Of a DNA stretch of 64,000 nucleotides, positions 16,947-25,760 are shown piece after piece. Numbering within the stretch: position 1 is the first letter of the stretch; each line of letters starts with the position of its first letter. Source of the stretch: an uncultured Eubacteriales bacterium (GTDB lineage Bacteria; Bacillota; Clostridia; Oscillospirales; Acutalibacteraceae); assembly GCA_900315285.1 (NCBI GenBank), contig OMYO01000001.1:93797-157796 (forward strand), in the 5' to 3' direction. Under the pieces are notes generated by a model. That model ran no database searches. It worked only from the letters and a program-made list of their open reading frames with translations, and had not been told where the DNA came from. The translations under genes and the position numbers were made by a program.

Positions 16947-17004
16947 ATGATAGCCAAAACAATATGTTTTTCACTTGTCGTTGCGTCACCCGCAACACTT
17001 AGAA

Positions 17005-17033
17005 ATTATACAGGGTCGACTTGGAAAAAGCAA
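17005..17033 (-). promoter_or_regulatory. promoter of the tRNA-Ser gene
   Basis: On the minus strand TTGCTT and TATAAT are spaced by exactly 17 bases, about 60 bases upstream of the tRNA. The -35 box lies inside an inverted repeat TTGGAAAA-N11-TTTTCCAA (17021-17047) that also abuts the divergent nrdR promoter. Confidence 0.65.
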
Positions 17034-17058
17034 GGACTATTTTCCAAAATAGCGTGAT

Positions 17059-17087
17059 TTTACATTCTTTTTGGCCTATGCTAAGAT
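17059..17087 (+). promoter_or_regulatory. promoter of nrdR
   Basis: TTTACA and TAAGAT spaced by 17 bases, 35 bases before the ATG of nrdR. The divergent tRNA promoter starts only 26 bases upstream. No clear NrdR box pair is visible. Confidence 0.5.
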
Positions 17088-17122
17088 AAAATAAATTTTA
17101 GAGAACAGGCAGGTGTTACGCC

Positions 17123-17602
17123 ATGAGATGCCCCTATTGCGGCTGTGAGGACAGCAAAGTCATAGACTCCCGTCCAACGGATGAGGGTGAGCGCATCCGT
17201 CGCCGCCGGGAATGCACTTCCTGCGGCAAGCGCTTCACGACCTACGAGGTCATTGAGACCGTCCCCATCATAGTGGTAAAAAAGGACAATTCCCGTGAGA
17301 CCTTTGACCGGAACAAGCTGTTCAAAGGAATGCTCCGGGCCTGCGAAAAGCGGCCGGTTCCGGTCACCACACTGGAAAAAGCCGTCTCCGAAATTGAGAC
17401 CCAGCTGCAGAACTCCCTGGAAAAGGAGGTCTCCTCCACAAAGATCGGTGAGCTCGCCATGGACAAACTGAAGTCCATTGACGAGGTGGCGTATGTCCGG
17501 TTTGCATCGGTGTATCGCCAATTCAAGGACATCAACACCTTCATGGAGGAACTGTCCAAGCTTCTCGAAGAAAATGGAGCGCGCAGCAGCGGAAAGAAGT
17601 AA
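17123..17602 (+). CDS. nrdR: transcriptional repressor NrdR
   Basis: 159 residues, the standard NrdR length. The zinc ribbon is at the N-terminus (MRCPYCG, then [12 protein letters not shown]), followed by the ATP-cone domain with [15 protein letters not shown] near 53. NrdR senses dATP/ATP and represses ribonucleotide reductase genes. None of these genes is in the window. The next gene starts three bases after its stop. Confidence 0.96.
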   Translation: MRCPYCGCEDSKVIDSRPTDEGERIRRRRECTSCGKRFTTYEVIETVPIIVVKKDNSRETFDRNKLFKGMLRACEKRPVPVTTLEKAVSEIETQLQNSLEKEVSSTKIGELAMDKLKSIDEVAYVRFASVYRQFKDINTFMEELSKLLEENGARSSGKK

Positions 17603-17605
17603 AAA

Positions 17606-18979
17606 ATGAGCAATTACTACAATGAGTCCATCCGGTTCGACCGCCTCACCGGGGCGCTGAGCCGTGCCATACAGCTTCCCACCATCTCCCATGAAGATGA
17701 GACGCTGACGGACTGGTCCCAGTTTGAGGCCTACCACGACCTCATGAAGGAGACCTATCCGCTGACGTTCTCCCATTTGGAGGTCACGGAAATTTCCAAA
17801 GCGTCCCTGCTCCTCTACTGGAAGGGCTCGGATCCTACGCTTGACCCCATCGGGTTTTGCGCCCATCAGGACGTGGTCCCTGTGGCAGAGGGCACGGAGC
17901 AGGACTGGAAATACCCGCCGTTCTCCGGGACGAATGATGGAGAGTTCATCTATGGCCGCGGCGCCATCGACATGAAGAACCACCTCCTCGCCCTTCTCGA
18001 ATCCGTGGAGAGCCTGCTGGAGGAAGGATATGAGCCGAAGCGTGGCATCTGCCTCCTGTTCGGCCACAATGAGGAGATCGTCTCAGGCAGTTCCAACGGC
18101 GCTGCCGCCATAGCCGAGGAACTGGAACGCCGCGGCATGCAACTGGACAGCATCGTGGATGAGGGCGGTGCCATATTCCCGGCCAAGATCCCCCATCTGC
18201 TGGACGCCCGACTCGCCGCCATTGGCATTGCGGAAAAGGGCTACGCCGACGTCCGCGTCACCGTTGAGGGAAAGGGCGGTCACTCTTCCACCCCGCCGCA
18301 GCACTCCGCCGTCGGCATCCTCGCAAAGAAAATTGCCAACTTGGAGAAGCACCCGTTCAAGGGCGCCATGCCAGTCTACCTTGTGGAACTCCTTGAGGAA
18401 ATCGGCGGTCATATGACGCTGCCTGGCCGCATTCTCACGAAGAATGTCGGGGCACTGCGTCCTATCTTGGTTCCTATCATGTGCAAAATTCAAGGCGCTA
18501 ACGGCCTCGTCCAGACCACCCAGTGTGTCACCATGGCACAGGGTTCCCCCGCCGGCAACATCATGCCGGAGAAGGCCAGTGCGGTCATCAACTGCCGCAT
18601 GATGCAGGGCACAACACTCCAGGATGTCCTCGACCACATTGAAAAATACATGGGCGGCAAGGGCACTACGGTAGAGCTCATCAAGGGCAAAGAGGCGAGC
18701 ATCATCTCCCCTACGGACACCCGGGCATTTGAGACTTTGTCCAAGCTGTCCCACGAGGCGGGCGACGACATTATCACCGCCCCGTACCTCGACATGGGCG
18801 GCACAGACTGCTACCACTACGAGAATGTCTGCAGCAACATCTATCGCTTCGCCCCGTTCACCTACACCCCGGAAATCATCGGCGCCGAGCACGGCACCAA
18901 TGAGCGCATGCCCCTTGGGGAGTTCGACAAGGGAACCCGGTTCTTTAAGCGGTATATGAGGATCATGACGAGCGAATAA
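17606..18979 (+). CDS. M20-family zinc peptidase (carboxypeptidase S / PM20D1-like)
   Basis: 457 residues. Metal ligands are visible in order: AHQDVV (His, Asp), GRGAIDMKN (bridging Asp), GHNEEIV (catalytic Glu and ligand Glu), VDEGG, and a late GGTDCYHYE. The dimerisation or lid domain begins near KGYADVRVTVEGKGGHSS. The length and layout match the carboxypeptidase S / PM20D1 branch, which hydrolyse peptides or N-acyl amino acids. It follows nrdR by three bases with only a weak AAAGAAG ribosome site, so it may depend on translational coupling. A terminator follows. Confidence 0.88.
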   Translation: MSNYYNESIRFDRLTGALSRAIQLPTISHEDETLTDWSQFEAYHDLMKETYPLTFSHLEVTEISKASLLLYWKGSDPTLDPIGFCAHQDVVPVAEGTEQDWKYPPFSGTNDGEFIYGRGAIDMKNHLLALLESVESLLEEGYEPKRGICLLFGHNEEIVSGSSNGAAAIAEELERRGMQLDSIVDEGGAIFPAKIPHLLDARLAAIGIAEKGYADVRVTVEGKGGHSSTPPQHSAVGILAKKIANLEKHPFKGAMPVYLVELLEEIGGHMTLPGRILTKNVGALRPILVPIMCKIQGANGLVQTTQCVTMAQGSPAGNIMPEKASAVINCRMMQGTTLQDVLDHIEKYMGGKGTTVELIKGKEASIISPTDTRAFETLSKLSHEAGDDIITAPYLDMGGTDCYHYENVCSNIYRFAPFTYTPEIIGAEHGTNERMPLGEFDKGTRFFKRYMRIMTSE

Positions 18980-18994
18980 AAATTTGATAAAGAT

Positions 18995-19030
18995 AGCGGC
19001 CTGCTGGATAATCAGCAGGCCGTTATTTTT
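18995..19030 (+). terminator. intrinsic terminator after the M20 peptidase
   Basis: A 12-bp stem (AGCGGCCTGCTG / CAGCAGGCCGTT, one G-T) with a 6-base loop, followed by ATTTTTG. Confidence 0.8.
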
Positions 19031-19107
19031 GTTTATGGGGCATTTCAGATAAACTGTCCTCTCTATAGGTGAATGGTCCGAATTTACCTAATCGCAAGAA
19101 TGTCCGA

Positions 19108-19331
19108 GGTGGGCGATTCAGTTTTTTCAATTCAAAAGTTCTCCAAATACCGAAAAATCTGGTCCAGCCACACTGAAATTCAGATTTTCCCCTTTTCAAA
19201 ATCATTTTTGACTGAAAAATATTCAGACCAAGTCATGCAAGCAAAGATAGTTTTCCTGAAATTAGGACCAAAAAGGTCGAGAACTTCAGGTTTGGATGAA
19301 AAATTCTGCAAAAATGACTGAATCGCCCACC
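19108..19331. repeat. intergenic repeat, type A copy 1, with 15-bp terminal inverted repeats
   Basis: 224 bp bounded by GGTGGGCGATTCAGT and its exact reverse complement. The interior is AT-rich, noncoding, and shares motifs with the copy at 25.3 kb (CTGAAATTCAG, GGACCA, TTCAG). It sits in the 373-bp gap between two convergent peptidase genes, next to a terminator. The structure is like a MITE, but no flanking target duplication is obvious and no transposase is near. Confidence 0.75.
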
Positions 19332-19352
19332 GGGAGGAAATAATATTCCCAA

Positions 19353-20486
19353 TTAGCCCCTCATCAGCTCCACCACGATCTCCGCAGCACCCGCCATATC
19401 CTCAATAGACGTATACTCCTCCGTCGAGTGGCTCCGGTTCATGGCACATGCCATGACGATGCCCCGGATTCCGTTCTCATTATAGTGGTTGTTGTCGCTT
19501 CCCCCGAAGGTGTCCCGGAACATAAGCGGCAGTCCGACAGCCTCCACCGCACGCCGGTAGCGCACTGCCACCTCTTCCTCCTCCGAGACACGATAGGCGT
19601 GGAACTGCTGTTTACAGGTCATTTCTACACGACCGCCATAGTGCTCCGCTGCCGCCTCAAAGGCCTCACGAATGACATCCCGTTGCTGGCTTGCCCTTTC
19701 ATCCTCCAGACTCCGGATTTCCCCACGCACCGTGACATGGTCCGGGACAATGTTCGGCGCTGTGCCCCCGGCAATGGTACCAAAGTTCACCGTGGTAATT
19801 TCATCCACATGCCCGTTGGGCGTTGCCGCCATGGCCTCCGCCGCAATTTTCAGCGCATGGATGCCATCCTCCGGCGCAAAGCCGGCGTGGGCACTCCGAC
19901 CGAAGATCTCCACCTGGAAGGACAGTATAGCTGGGGCAGCTAGAGCGGCAGAGCCCACCGGTCCGCTGAGGTCCAAAACATAGGCCATGTCCGCCTGCAC
20001 CGTACTGTAGTCAAACACCGCGCTGCCCTGTGCGTAGGGCTCTTCGGCAGCAGCAATGATCAGCTCAATGCGCGGGTGCGGAATGTTGTTCTCCTGTACG
20101 ACCGTCAGCGCCTCCAGAAGCTCAGCCACTGCAGCGGCGTCGTCTGCGCCCAGCACCGTCGTGCCGTCGGAGGTAATGGTGCCGTCCTCGTGGACGACTG
20201 CCTTTTTCCCGACCCCGGGGCTCACCGTGTCCAGATGGGCGCCGAAGAGAATTGGCTTTCCCGGAGCTGTGGCCTCGAGTACCGCGTGGAGATTCCCTGA
20301 GCCGTCCTCCGAGGTGACGCCGCAGTTCTCCTGGATTTTGGGCGATGCATGATCCTCCGTGACCGTCAGTCCCAGTTCCCGCAGACGACGTGTGACATAG
20401 TCCGCCATGGTCCGCTCGTGGAACGACTCCGCGTCAATGGCCACAAGGGACGCAAACTGCCTAACAAGACGGTTACGGTCTACCAT
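19353..20486 (-). CDS. PepT-like M20 aminopeptidase
   Basis: 377 residues. Zinc ligands and catalytic residues are in order: GAHLDTVSPG, VLGADDAAAVAE, AAAEEPYAQGS, YVLDLSGPVG, and the late HSTEEYTSIEDM. The lid domain begins near FQVEIFGRSAHAG. It matches the PepT-like tripeptidase group in length and motifs. It is last of a tight minus-strand operon, starting ten bases after the DUF4003-like stop with a GAGGAGGAG site. Likely role: intracellular peptide turnover. Confidence 0.88.
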   Translation of the reverse strand: MVDRNRLVRQFASLVAIDAESFHERTMADYVTRRLRELGLTVTEDHASPKIQENCGVTSEDGSGNLHAVLEATAPGKPILFGAHLDTVSPGVGKKAVVHEDGTITSDGTTVLGADDAAAVAELLEALTVVQENNIPHPRIELIIAAAEEPYAQGSAVFDYSTVQADMAYVLDLSGPVGSAALAAPAILSFQVEIFGRSAHAGFAPEDGIHALKIAAEAMAATPNGHVDEITTVNFGTIAGGTAPNIVPDHVTVRGEIRSLEDERASQQRDVIREAFEAAAEHYGGRVEMTCKQQFHAYRVSEEEEVAVRYRRAVEAVGLPLMFRDTFGGSDNNHYNENGIRGIVMACAMNRSHSTEEYTSIEDMAGAAEIVVELMRG

Positions 20487-20495
20487 AACTCCTCC

Positions 20496-21449
20496 TCAAA
20501 GATTGTTTGCCGACGAGGCAATGGCAATGCACAGGGCTGCCTGCTGGGCATCCCAGAGATTGTTATTACGATAAGCCCCCTCAATGGAGGCAATATATGC
20601 CGCATGCAGAAGGCGGATTCGCTTATTCACAGAAAATACACCGCTGTAGCCCTTTAAGTTGCAGAGATAATTATCGGCGCGGAAGAGATCCTCCACGACC
20701 TCCGAGATATCTCCCGGCAGCATGGAGAGAAGGGCAAAAACGCCGTAGGCATAGGAGTCTCCGAGGCGATAGTGCTTTGTCTCCAGGGAGTCGTAGAATT
20801 CCACATTGCGGGCGGCGCGTTCCTTCGCGTCTCCTGGGCCCATGGCAAGGACCATACTCTGGGCCTCCAGGGCATCATCGAGATAAAATTCCTCTTTCAG
20901 GGCAGAGAGAATGACCTCAGCGTCCCAGACGGCGGTATGCTCCTTGATGCTGGCACCATTTTTCATATCGGCAATGGCAAAGAGTGTGGAGGGCATACTG
21001 ACGTCCTCCTCCACGTCGAGGAGTTTTCTCCGGTTCAGAAAACCAGCAATATTGTTGGCGCGTTCTGCCACCTCCGCATACTCCGAACTGTCCGCCATAT
21101 CCGAGGCAAACATAGAAGTTATGGCGAGGAACGGAGAGCCTGGGAAATAGTCCCGCAGGGCAGCAAAAAGTGCCACAGAGCGGCGCAGTTTTTCCTGGGG
21201 TTTCTCATCCGCCGCAAGCATGGTGATGACCGGGACAACAGCAGCGCCCCGGAATTCCGATGGGCTCTCAGAGGCCTTCAGCAGTTCCCGCGATGCGGCG
21301 AGACTCTCCTCCGTTGCTATTTTTTGTCGGTCGGTCAAGACAGCGGCACAGATGGGATAGACAGAGACGTCCTCCCGTCCAAAATAGTCGTGGAGAACCC
21401 GCCGGTTCTCCACAAAACTCTCACAGAGCATGGCAAGCGAATTGCTCAT
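20496..21449 (-). CDS. DUF4003-family protein
   Basis: 317 residues from an ATG that overlaps the upstream stop (ATGA) and has a GAAGGAG site; a longer reading begins inside the neighbour. The family is mostly alpha-helical and of unknown function. Visible features are the N-terminal FVENRRVLHDYFG, the middle LNRRKLLDVEEDVSMPSTLFAIAD, and the C-terminal LHAAYIASIEGAY. No signal peptide or membrane segment is seen. Translational coupling to the C_GCAxxG gene suggests a related role. Confidence 0.75.
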   Translation of the reverse strand: MSNSLAMLCESFVENRRVLHDYFGREDVSVYPICAAVLTDRQKIATEESLAASRELLKASESPSEFRGAAVVPVITMLAADEKPQEKLRRSVALFAALRDYFPGSPFLAITSMFASDMADSSEYAEVAERANNIAGFLNRRKLLDVEEDVSMPSTLFAIADMKNGASIKEHTAVWDAEVILSALKEEFYLDDALEAQSMVLAMGPGDAKERAARNVEFYDSLETKHYRLGDSYAYGVFALLSMLPGDISEVVEDLFRADNYLCNLKGYSGVFSVNKRIRLLHAAYIASIEGAYRNNNLWDAQQAALCIAIASSANNL

Positions 21450-21868
21450 TTTGAAAACTCCTTCGGGAAGAGCACCTCTTCCACAAATTCGGCAGCGTCG
21501 GTAATACAGTCCGGACATGCCCGGAGGACATTGCCGGTACCAACACCCTTCAAGTCATAACAGCGGGTGGCGCTGTTGCGCTCCTGGAACTTCTTTACGA
21601 TTTCCCGGGAGAGGCGGTAAGTGGCGCCCTTTGTGGTGCCGCCGGCGGCCATTCCACCGCTGTTCACCATTCCGGCCAACAGACATGCGCCGGAGAGCGC
21701 GCCGCAGGTGCCCTCCATGCCGCCCATTCCGAGGCCGAGTCCCTCGGCCATGCGGAACATGGTGTTCTCGTCAATACCGACGAGGTCACAGTAGGTGCAG
21801 GCGACGGCCTGAGCACAGTTATAGCCTTTGTTGTGGCGTTCAATAGTCTGACTGATACGGGACTCCAT
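21446..21868 (-). CDS. C_GCAxxG_C_C family redox protein
   Basis: 140 residues with the family layout: YNCAQAVACTYCDLVG near 16-31, CGALSGACLLAG near 55-66, and two further cysteines in RACPDCITDAAEFVEEVL near the end. The conserved cysteines are thought to bind metal or be redox-active; some members act with oxidoreductases. It lies two bases after the TPR gene and overlaps the DUF4003-like start, so these are one transcript. Confidence 0.85.
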   Translation of the reverse strand: MESRISQTIERHNKGYNCAQAVACTYCDLVGIDENTMFRMAEGLGLGMGGMEGTCGALSGACLLAGMVNSGGMAAGGTTKGATYRLSREIVKKFQERNSATRCYDLKGVGTGNVLRACPDCITDAAEFVEEVLFPKEFSK

Positions 21869-21870
21869 GA

Positions 21871-22686
21871 TTATTTCTCCTCGTTTTTCTTGCTGTTCTC
21901 CTCAAACTTTTTAAAGGCCTCACCCTGTTTCAGGTCGTAGATGATGTCCAGGAACCGCTTGGCATGTTCCTCATCTCCCTGGGCGCGGGCAGCCTCCACC
22001 TGAAGGCAGGCCGTTGTGAGAACGTCCGGGTCAGGAGTAATGGGGAAGCCATACTCCTTGGAGAGGGCAAGAAGCTCGTCGTCAGTGGGCATGTGGGTCT
22101 TCTCCGGATGCTTCTTCTGCAGGGCGGCAAGGCCGTTCAGGGCGTCCTCGCTCTGCTCGTAGAGCATGGACATGCCGTAGCAGGAGATGGAGGCCGGAAC
22201 CACATCTTTGTCAGCATAATAAGCGCCGAGGTTTCGGTATGCCTGACCGAGCTCCTCACTGTGGAAGATATTCGGGAACGCAGCCATAGTGTACTCGTAG
22301 AACTTATCCTGGTCATGCTTAAGTGCATAGGCCTCCGCCATGGCGAGCTGTGCCTTGGCGCTGACCGGATTCCACTTCATTGCCTTTTCGAGGTTGGCAA
22401 TGGCGGCGTCAAGATCCCCGAGGTTCATGTGCAGCGTGGCGGTGAAGACATAGATGAGCGAGATGGGCTCACGGATCCACTGGAGATCCTCGGTGTCCTC
22501 CCGGACCGAATAGAGAAGATATTCAAATTCCTCATCAAAGGCGACCGGGGTCTTGCCCTCCTCCGCCTTGTAAGCGTCGTCAGTCTCAATGGTGTGGATG
22601 ATTTCCTGCATGATGGGCAGGGCTTTCAGGTCGTTGCCATTCATCATGTCATTCATGGCTTCCTGAAGTTTTGGCATATAGTCCAT
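21871..22686 (-). CDS. tetratricopeptide-repeat protein
   Basis: 271 residues, all helical in appearance. A clear TPR-like unit is MNLGDLDAAIANLEKAMKWNPVSAKAQLAMAEAYALKHD near 118-156, with weaker units after it (LGQAYRNLGAYYADKDVVPASISCY). The C-terminus is Lys/Glu-rich. No signal peptide is present, so it is cytoplasmic. It probably mediates protein interactions with the C_GCAxxG and DUF4003-like products of the same operon; this is inference. Confidence 0.75.
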   Translation of the reverse strand: MDYMPKLQEAMNDMMNGNDLKALPIMQEIIHTIETDDAYKAEEGKTPVAFDEEFEYLLYSVREDTEDLQWIREPISLIYVFTATLHMNLGDLDAAIANLEKAMKWNPVSAKAQLAMAEAYALKHDQDKFYEYTMAAFPNIFHSEELGQAYRNLGAYYADKDVVPASISCYGMSMLYEQSEDALNGLAALQKKHPEKTHMPTDDELLALSKEYGFPITPDPDVLTTACLQVEAARAQGDEEHAKRFLDIIYDLKQGEAFKKFEENSKKNEEK

Positions 22687-22723
22687 AACGGGTCACTCCC
22701 AATTCCATAATATATCCGAAATA

Positions 22724-23716
22724 TTATATCATACTTGATAAATCGTTATCAATTCCGCGGGCGCAGCGATCCCGGGCAATGCAGCCCTCACACTGGGGAT
22801 TTTTTCCGCAGCTCAGAGCATAGAATTTTTTTAGTGTCCGCACATTGCAGGGGATGCCTCCGGTCTGCAGCTGACCGAAGACTTTTCGCATGCACTCCTC
22901 ATCCGGGGCGGGATCATAGGCAAGGCCGAGCTTGCGACTGCTGAAAAGGTCGCGGAGGCCGCCATCCTGGAGAATGTCCTCATTGCGGAAGAAATCCGGC
23001 AGAGCCTCCTCTTGGGTGAGCTCCGCCCGCTCTGACTCCGGCACCTGGGAGAAAACCCACTCCTCTATGTCGGAGAACAGCTTCCGGAAATGGATGCGGG
23101 ACAGATACTTCCGGTGGTACAGAGGCCCCGGAGCATTGATGAGCCCCATATACTCCAGGTCTTTGCTGTCATCCGGTGGGAACGGGAAAGAGATCCGATA
23201 GCTTGGAAGCTCCAGCGAGAAACCGACTATGCTGTCATCGCGAAAATCCTGACGGTAGTAGGGAACTACATCGCGCACCGTCTGATCCTTCCAGGGCATT
23301 TTGCTGACCCACTGGAAGCTGAGGTAGTGTCCCTCCCGGCTGTCATAGCACCAGTTGTCAATGGAGAAATCATAGGGTTCCCGCACCGGGTAGACCGAGA
23401 AAGGCACCGAGTCCAGAGAGAACCCGTCCTCATCTCTCCCTGTCTCCGTTGTGGCGGGCGATTCACCTTCGGACAGGTAAAGACGGTCCGTCCCCAGCAC
23501 ATACTGTCTTCCCCCTATCACAAACACCGGTGAGCGCGGAATGGCAGCGGTCTTGCCCGCCTGCTTGTCCGGACTGGAGGGCCGGTCAAAATACAGAACG
23601 TGCTGATAGTCCGGCACATAGATGTTCTGAATTTCTGCCCCTTTAAAGAATTCGATAATGGCAGAGTAGTGCTGCCAAAAGAATGCCTCGTGGATAAAAC
23701 GATAATCCGACGGCAT
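22724..23716 (-). CDS. unknown protein with C-terminal cysteine cluster
   Basis: 330 residues; I do not recognise the family. The start is an ATG with a GGGGTGAG site; a GTG three codons earlier is also possible. The body is rich in aromatic residues (HEAFFWQHYSAIIEF, WCYDSREGHYLSFQW) with no membrane segment. The last 45 residues hold five cysteines: PCN, then SCGKNPQCEGCIARDRC, a CX5CX2CX5C spacing that could bind zinc or an iron-sulfur cluster and partly resembles a SPASM half-motif. It lies 37 bases upstream of the TPR gene in the same orientation and is probably the first gene of that operon. Confidence 0.6.
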   Translation of the reverse strand: MPSDYRFIHEAFFWQHYSAIIEFFKGAEIQNIYVPDYQHVLYFDRPSSPDKQAGKTAAIPRSPVFVIGGRQYVLGTDRLYLSEGESPATTETGRDEDGFSLDSVPFSVYPVREPYDFSIDNWCYDSREGHYLSFQWVSKMPWKDQTVRDVVPYYRQDFRDDSIVGFSLELPSYRISFPFPPDDSKDLEYMGLINAPGPLYHRKYLSRIHFRKLFSDIEEWVFSQVPESERAELTQEEALPDFFRNEDILQDGGLRDLFSSRKLGLAYDPAPDEECMRKVFGQLQTGGIPCNVRTLKKFYALSCGKNPQCEGCIARDRCARGIDNDLSSMI

Positions 23717-23838
23717 AGTTCTCACCCCATTTCACCTTCACACTAACAGATTCTCCCGCAGGATTCAACGCAAGAACGTGATGAAAAGGGGGCTTTCTTA
23801 TGATAGAATAAGATAAATCTATTCAAGGATGTGGATTC

Positions 23839-25251
23839 ATGAGCGACAACAATCAATTACTTGACAGGGACCGGCTGGCGGACGCCCGCTCCACCCTGCA
23901 GAAGAGGCGGTCCCGGCTCTCCAGCCGGCACCACATGTCCATTCCGTGGCATGACCTCGTGGAGACCCCGAGCGACGAGGAGAGCTTTGTCCCCGCCTCC
24001 GCCGCCACACTGAAAGAGAAGACTACCCTGGTCGGGCGGGTCGGCCTCATGTTTCTGGCCGTGGGAACCGGTGCCTGGAGAATTCGAGAATCCATGAACA
24101 CCGTGGCCAGATCACTGGGCGTCACCTGCTCCGCCGACGTCGGACTCCTCTCCCTGGACTACACCTGCTTTGACGGCAGTGAGTCCTACAGCGAGTGCCT
24201 GGCACTCCACACTTCCGGTGTCAACACCGACAAGCTCTGGTCGCTGGAGGTCTTCGTCCGGGAATTCCCCGAGAAGGCGGACAAGCTGACCGTGGAGCAA
24301 ATCCATCAAATTCTGGACGAAATCAACAAGAAGCCCGGCAACTACAAGCCGTGGAATGTGGGTCTCGCATCGGCCATCGCGTGCTGCGCATTCACATTTT
24401 TGCTCGGCGGCGGTCTCCCGGAGATGATTCTTGCCTTCATCGGCGCCGGCCTCGGCAACTGGCTCCGCCGCCGTATGCTCGACAAGCACATCGCCCTTAT
24501 CGGATGTATCATTGCCAGCGTCGCCCTCGCCTGCTGCGCCTATGTCGGCTGTTATCAACTCGGCCACCTCATCTGGCCCACGTTCTTCGCGGAGGCCAAC
24601 AAGGCGGGCTACATCTGCGCCATGCTGTTCATCATTCCAGGGTTCCCGCTCATCACCGGCGGCATAGACCTTGCCAAGCTCGACATGCGTTCCGGCCTCG
24701 AGCGTCTGGCCTATGCCCTGTTCATGATCACCGTGGCAACCCTCACCGGCTGGGTCACCGCCCTTGCCCTCCAGTTCCATCCGGCGGACTTCGTACAGCT
24801 CCAGCTCGGCCCGGTTGCGTACTGCCTGCTCCGCCTCGTGGCAAGTTTCTTCGGGGTATACGGATTCTCTCTTATGTTCAACTCTCCCCGGAAAATGGCC
24901 GCTCTGGCCGGTCTCATCGGCATGTTCTCCAACACGCTGCGCCTGGAGCTCGGTGAGCTCGCCCACCTGCCCGTCGGCATCTGTGCCTTTATCGGAGCCT
25001 TCCTTGCCGGCCTCCTGGCATTCCTCGCCAAGCGGAAAGTCGGCTACCCGCGCATTTCCCTCACCGTTCCGTCCATCGTCATCATGGTTCCCGGTCTGTA
25101 CATGTACCGTGGCATCTACTACCTTGGACTAAACAACATCTCCGACGGCGGTATGTGGCTCACAAAAGCTGTGCTCATGGTCATGGCGCTTCCGCTGGGT
25201 CTTGTCATTGTACAGGTTCTCACGGACAAGGAGTTCCGGACCTGCAGCTGA
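23839..25251 (+). CDS. ThrE-type threonine/serine exporter
   Basis: 470 residues. A cytoplasmic N-terminal domain (residues 1 to about 175, DUF1212 type) contains MFLAVGTGAWRIRESMNTVARSLG, which matches the conserved hydrolase-like motif of the ThrE family. The C-terminal part has about ten membrane segments in two halves (ThrE plus ThrE_2). Corynebacterial ThrE exports threonine and serine by proton motive force; that is the family basis for the call. The gene stands alone, with a weak AAGGATG ribosome site and a terminator. Confidence 0.85.
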   Translation: MSDNNQLLDRDRLADARSTLQKRRSRLSSRHHMSIPWHDLVETPSDEESFVPASAATLKEKTTLVGRVGLMFLAVGTGAWRIRESMNTVARSLGVTCSADVGLLSLDYTCFDGSESYSECLALHTSGVNTDKLWSLEVFVREFPEKADKLTVEQIHQILDEINKKPGNYKPWNVGLASAIACCAFTFLLGGGLPEMILAFIGAGLGNWLRRRMLDKHIALIGCIIASVALACCAYVGCYQLGHLIWPTFFAEANKAGYICAMLFIIPGFPLITGGIDLAKLDMRSGLERLAYALFMITVATLTGWVTALALQFHPADFVQLQLGPVAYCLLRLVASFFGVYGFSLMFNSPRKMAALAGLIGMFSNTLRLELGELAHLPVGICAFIGAFLAGLLAFLAKRKVGYPRISLTVPSIVIMVPGLYMYRGIYYLGLNNISDGGMWLTKAVLMVMALPLGLVIVQVLTDKEFRTCS

Positions 25252-25270
25252 TCAATTTGAAAATGTTTAT

Positions 25271-25302
25271 GCCGCCGGCGTTGTGCGTCGGCGGTTTTTT
25301 TG
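25271..25302 (+). terminator. intrinsic terminator after the ThrE-type gene
   Basis: GCCGCCGGCG / CGTCGGCGGT stem with a 5-base loop followed by seven T residues; the left end of repeat A copy 2 begins eleven bases later. Confidence 0.8.
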
Positions 25303-25312
25303 TTGGTGTTTT

Positions 25313-25609
25313 TGGGGCGATTCAGTCAAACTATCATTTTAATCACTATCCGGTCCTAATTTACTCTGATTTTGCCGGTGTGGAAACCGTTGCTTCGGTC
25401 TGACCTTACCACAGATTTCAGACTCCGACCGAATATTTTGCGCTGGCGTACTGAACTTCAGACCAGTCCATCCTTTTCATTCCTTTTGGTCCGAAAAGAT
25501 TTCGGACCACGGCAGGAAAATAAGGTTAGTTTAACTGAAATTCAGGCTGACTGGACCAGAATCTTCAGTTTTTGAAGAAATTTTGAGGGAAATTGACTGA
25601 ATCGCCCCA
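25313..25609. repeat. intergenic repeat, type A copy 2, with 17-bp terminal inverted repeats
   Basis: 297 bp bounded by TGGGGCGATTCAGTCAA and its exact reverse complement. Inside is a perfect 10-bp hairpin with a 3-base loop (TGGTCCGAAA / TTTCGGACCA, 25487-25509) and several GGTCTGAC, TTCAGACC and CTGAAATTCAG motifs shared with the other copies. It fills most of a 509-bp gap between two genes. No open frame of interest and no transposase is present. Confidence 0.8.
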
Positions 25610-25625
25610 TCTTACCCCAAAAAGC

Positions 25626-25660
25626 CAAGGCGGCCAGCCCTTACCGGGCTGACCGCCTTG
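25626..25660 (-). terminator. intrinsic terminator after CHAP hydrolase 1
   Basis: A 15-bp stem with one mismatch (CAAGGCGGTCAGCCC / GGGCTGGCCGCCTTG, minus strand) followed by GCTTTTTGG. Confidence 0.75.
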
Positions 25661-25760
25661 ACTCTTTCACAAACACACGGGGGTCCGCATGCTTTCCGCG
25701 GGCAGTGGCAACAGAAAAATCTGCCCGCTGTATTCGAACAGCTTACAAGAGTTGGAGCTA

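Noticed and set aside
25313..25609. Insertion sequence
   Set aside because: Terminal inverted repeats are present but there is no transposase frame and the element is under 300 bp; described instead as MITE-like.
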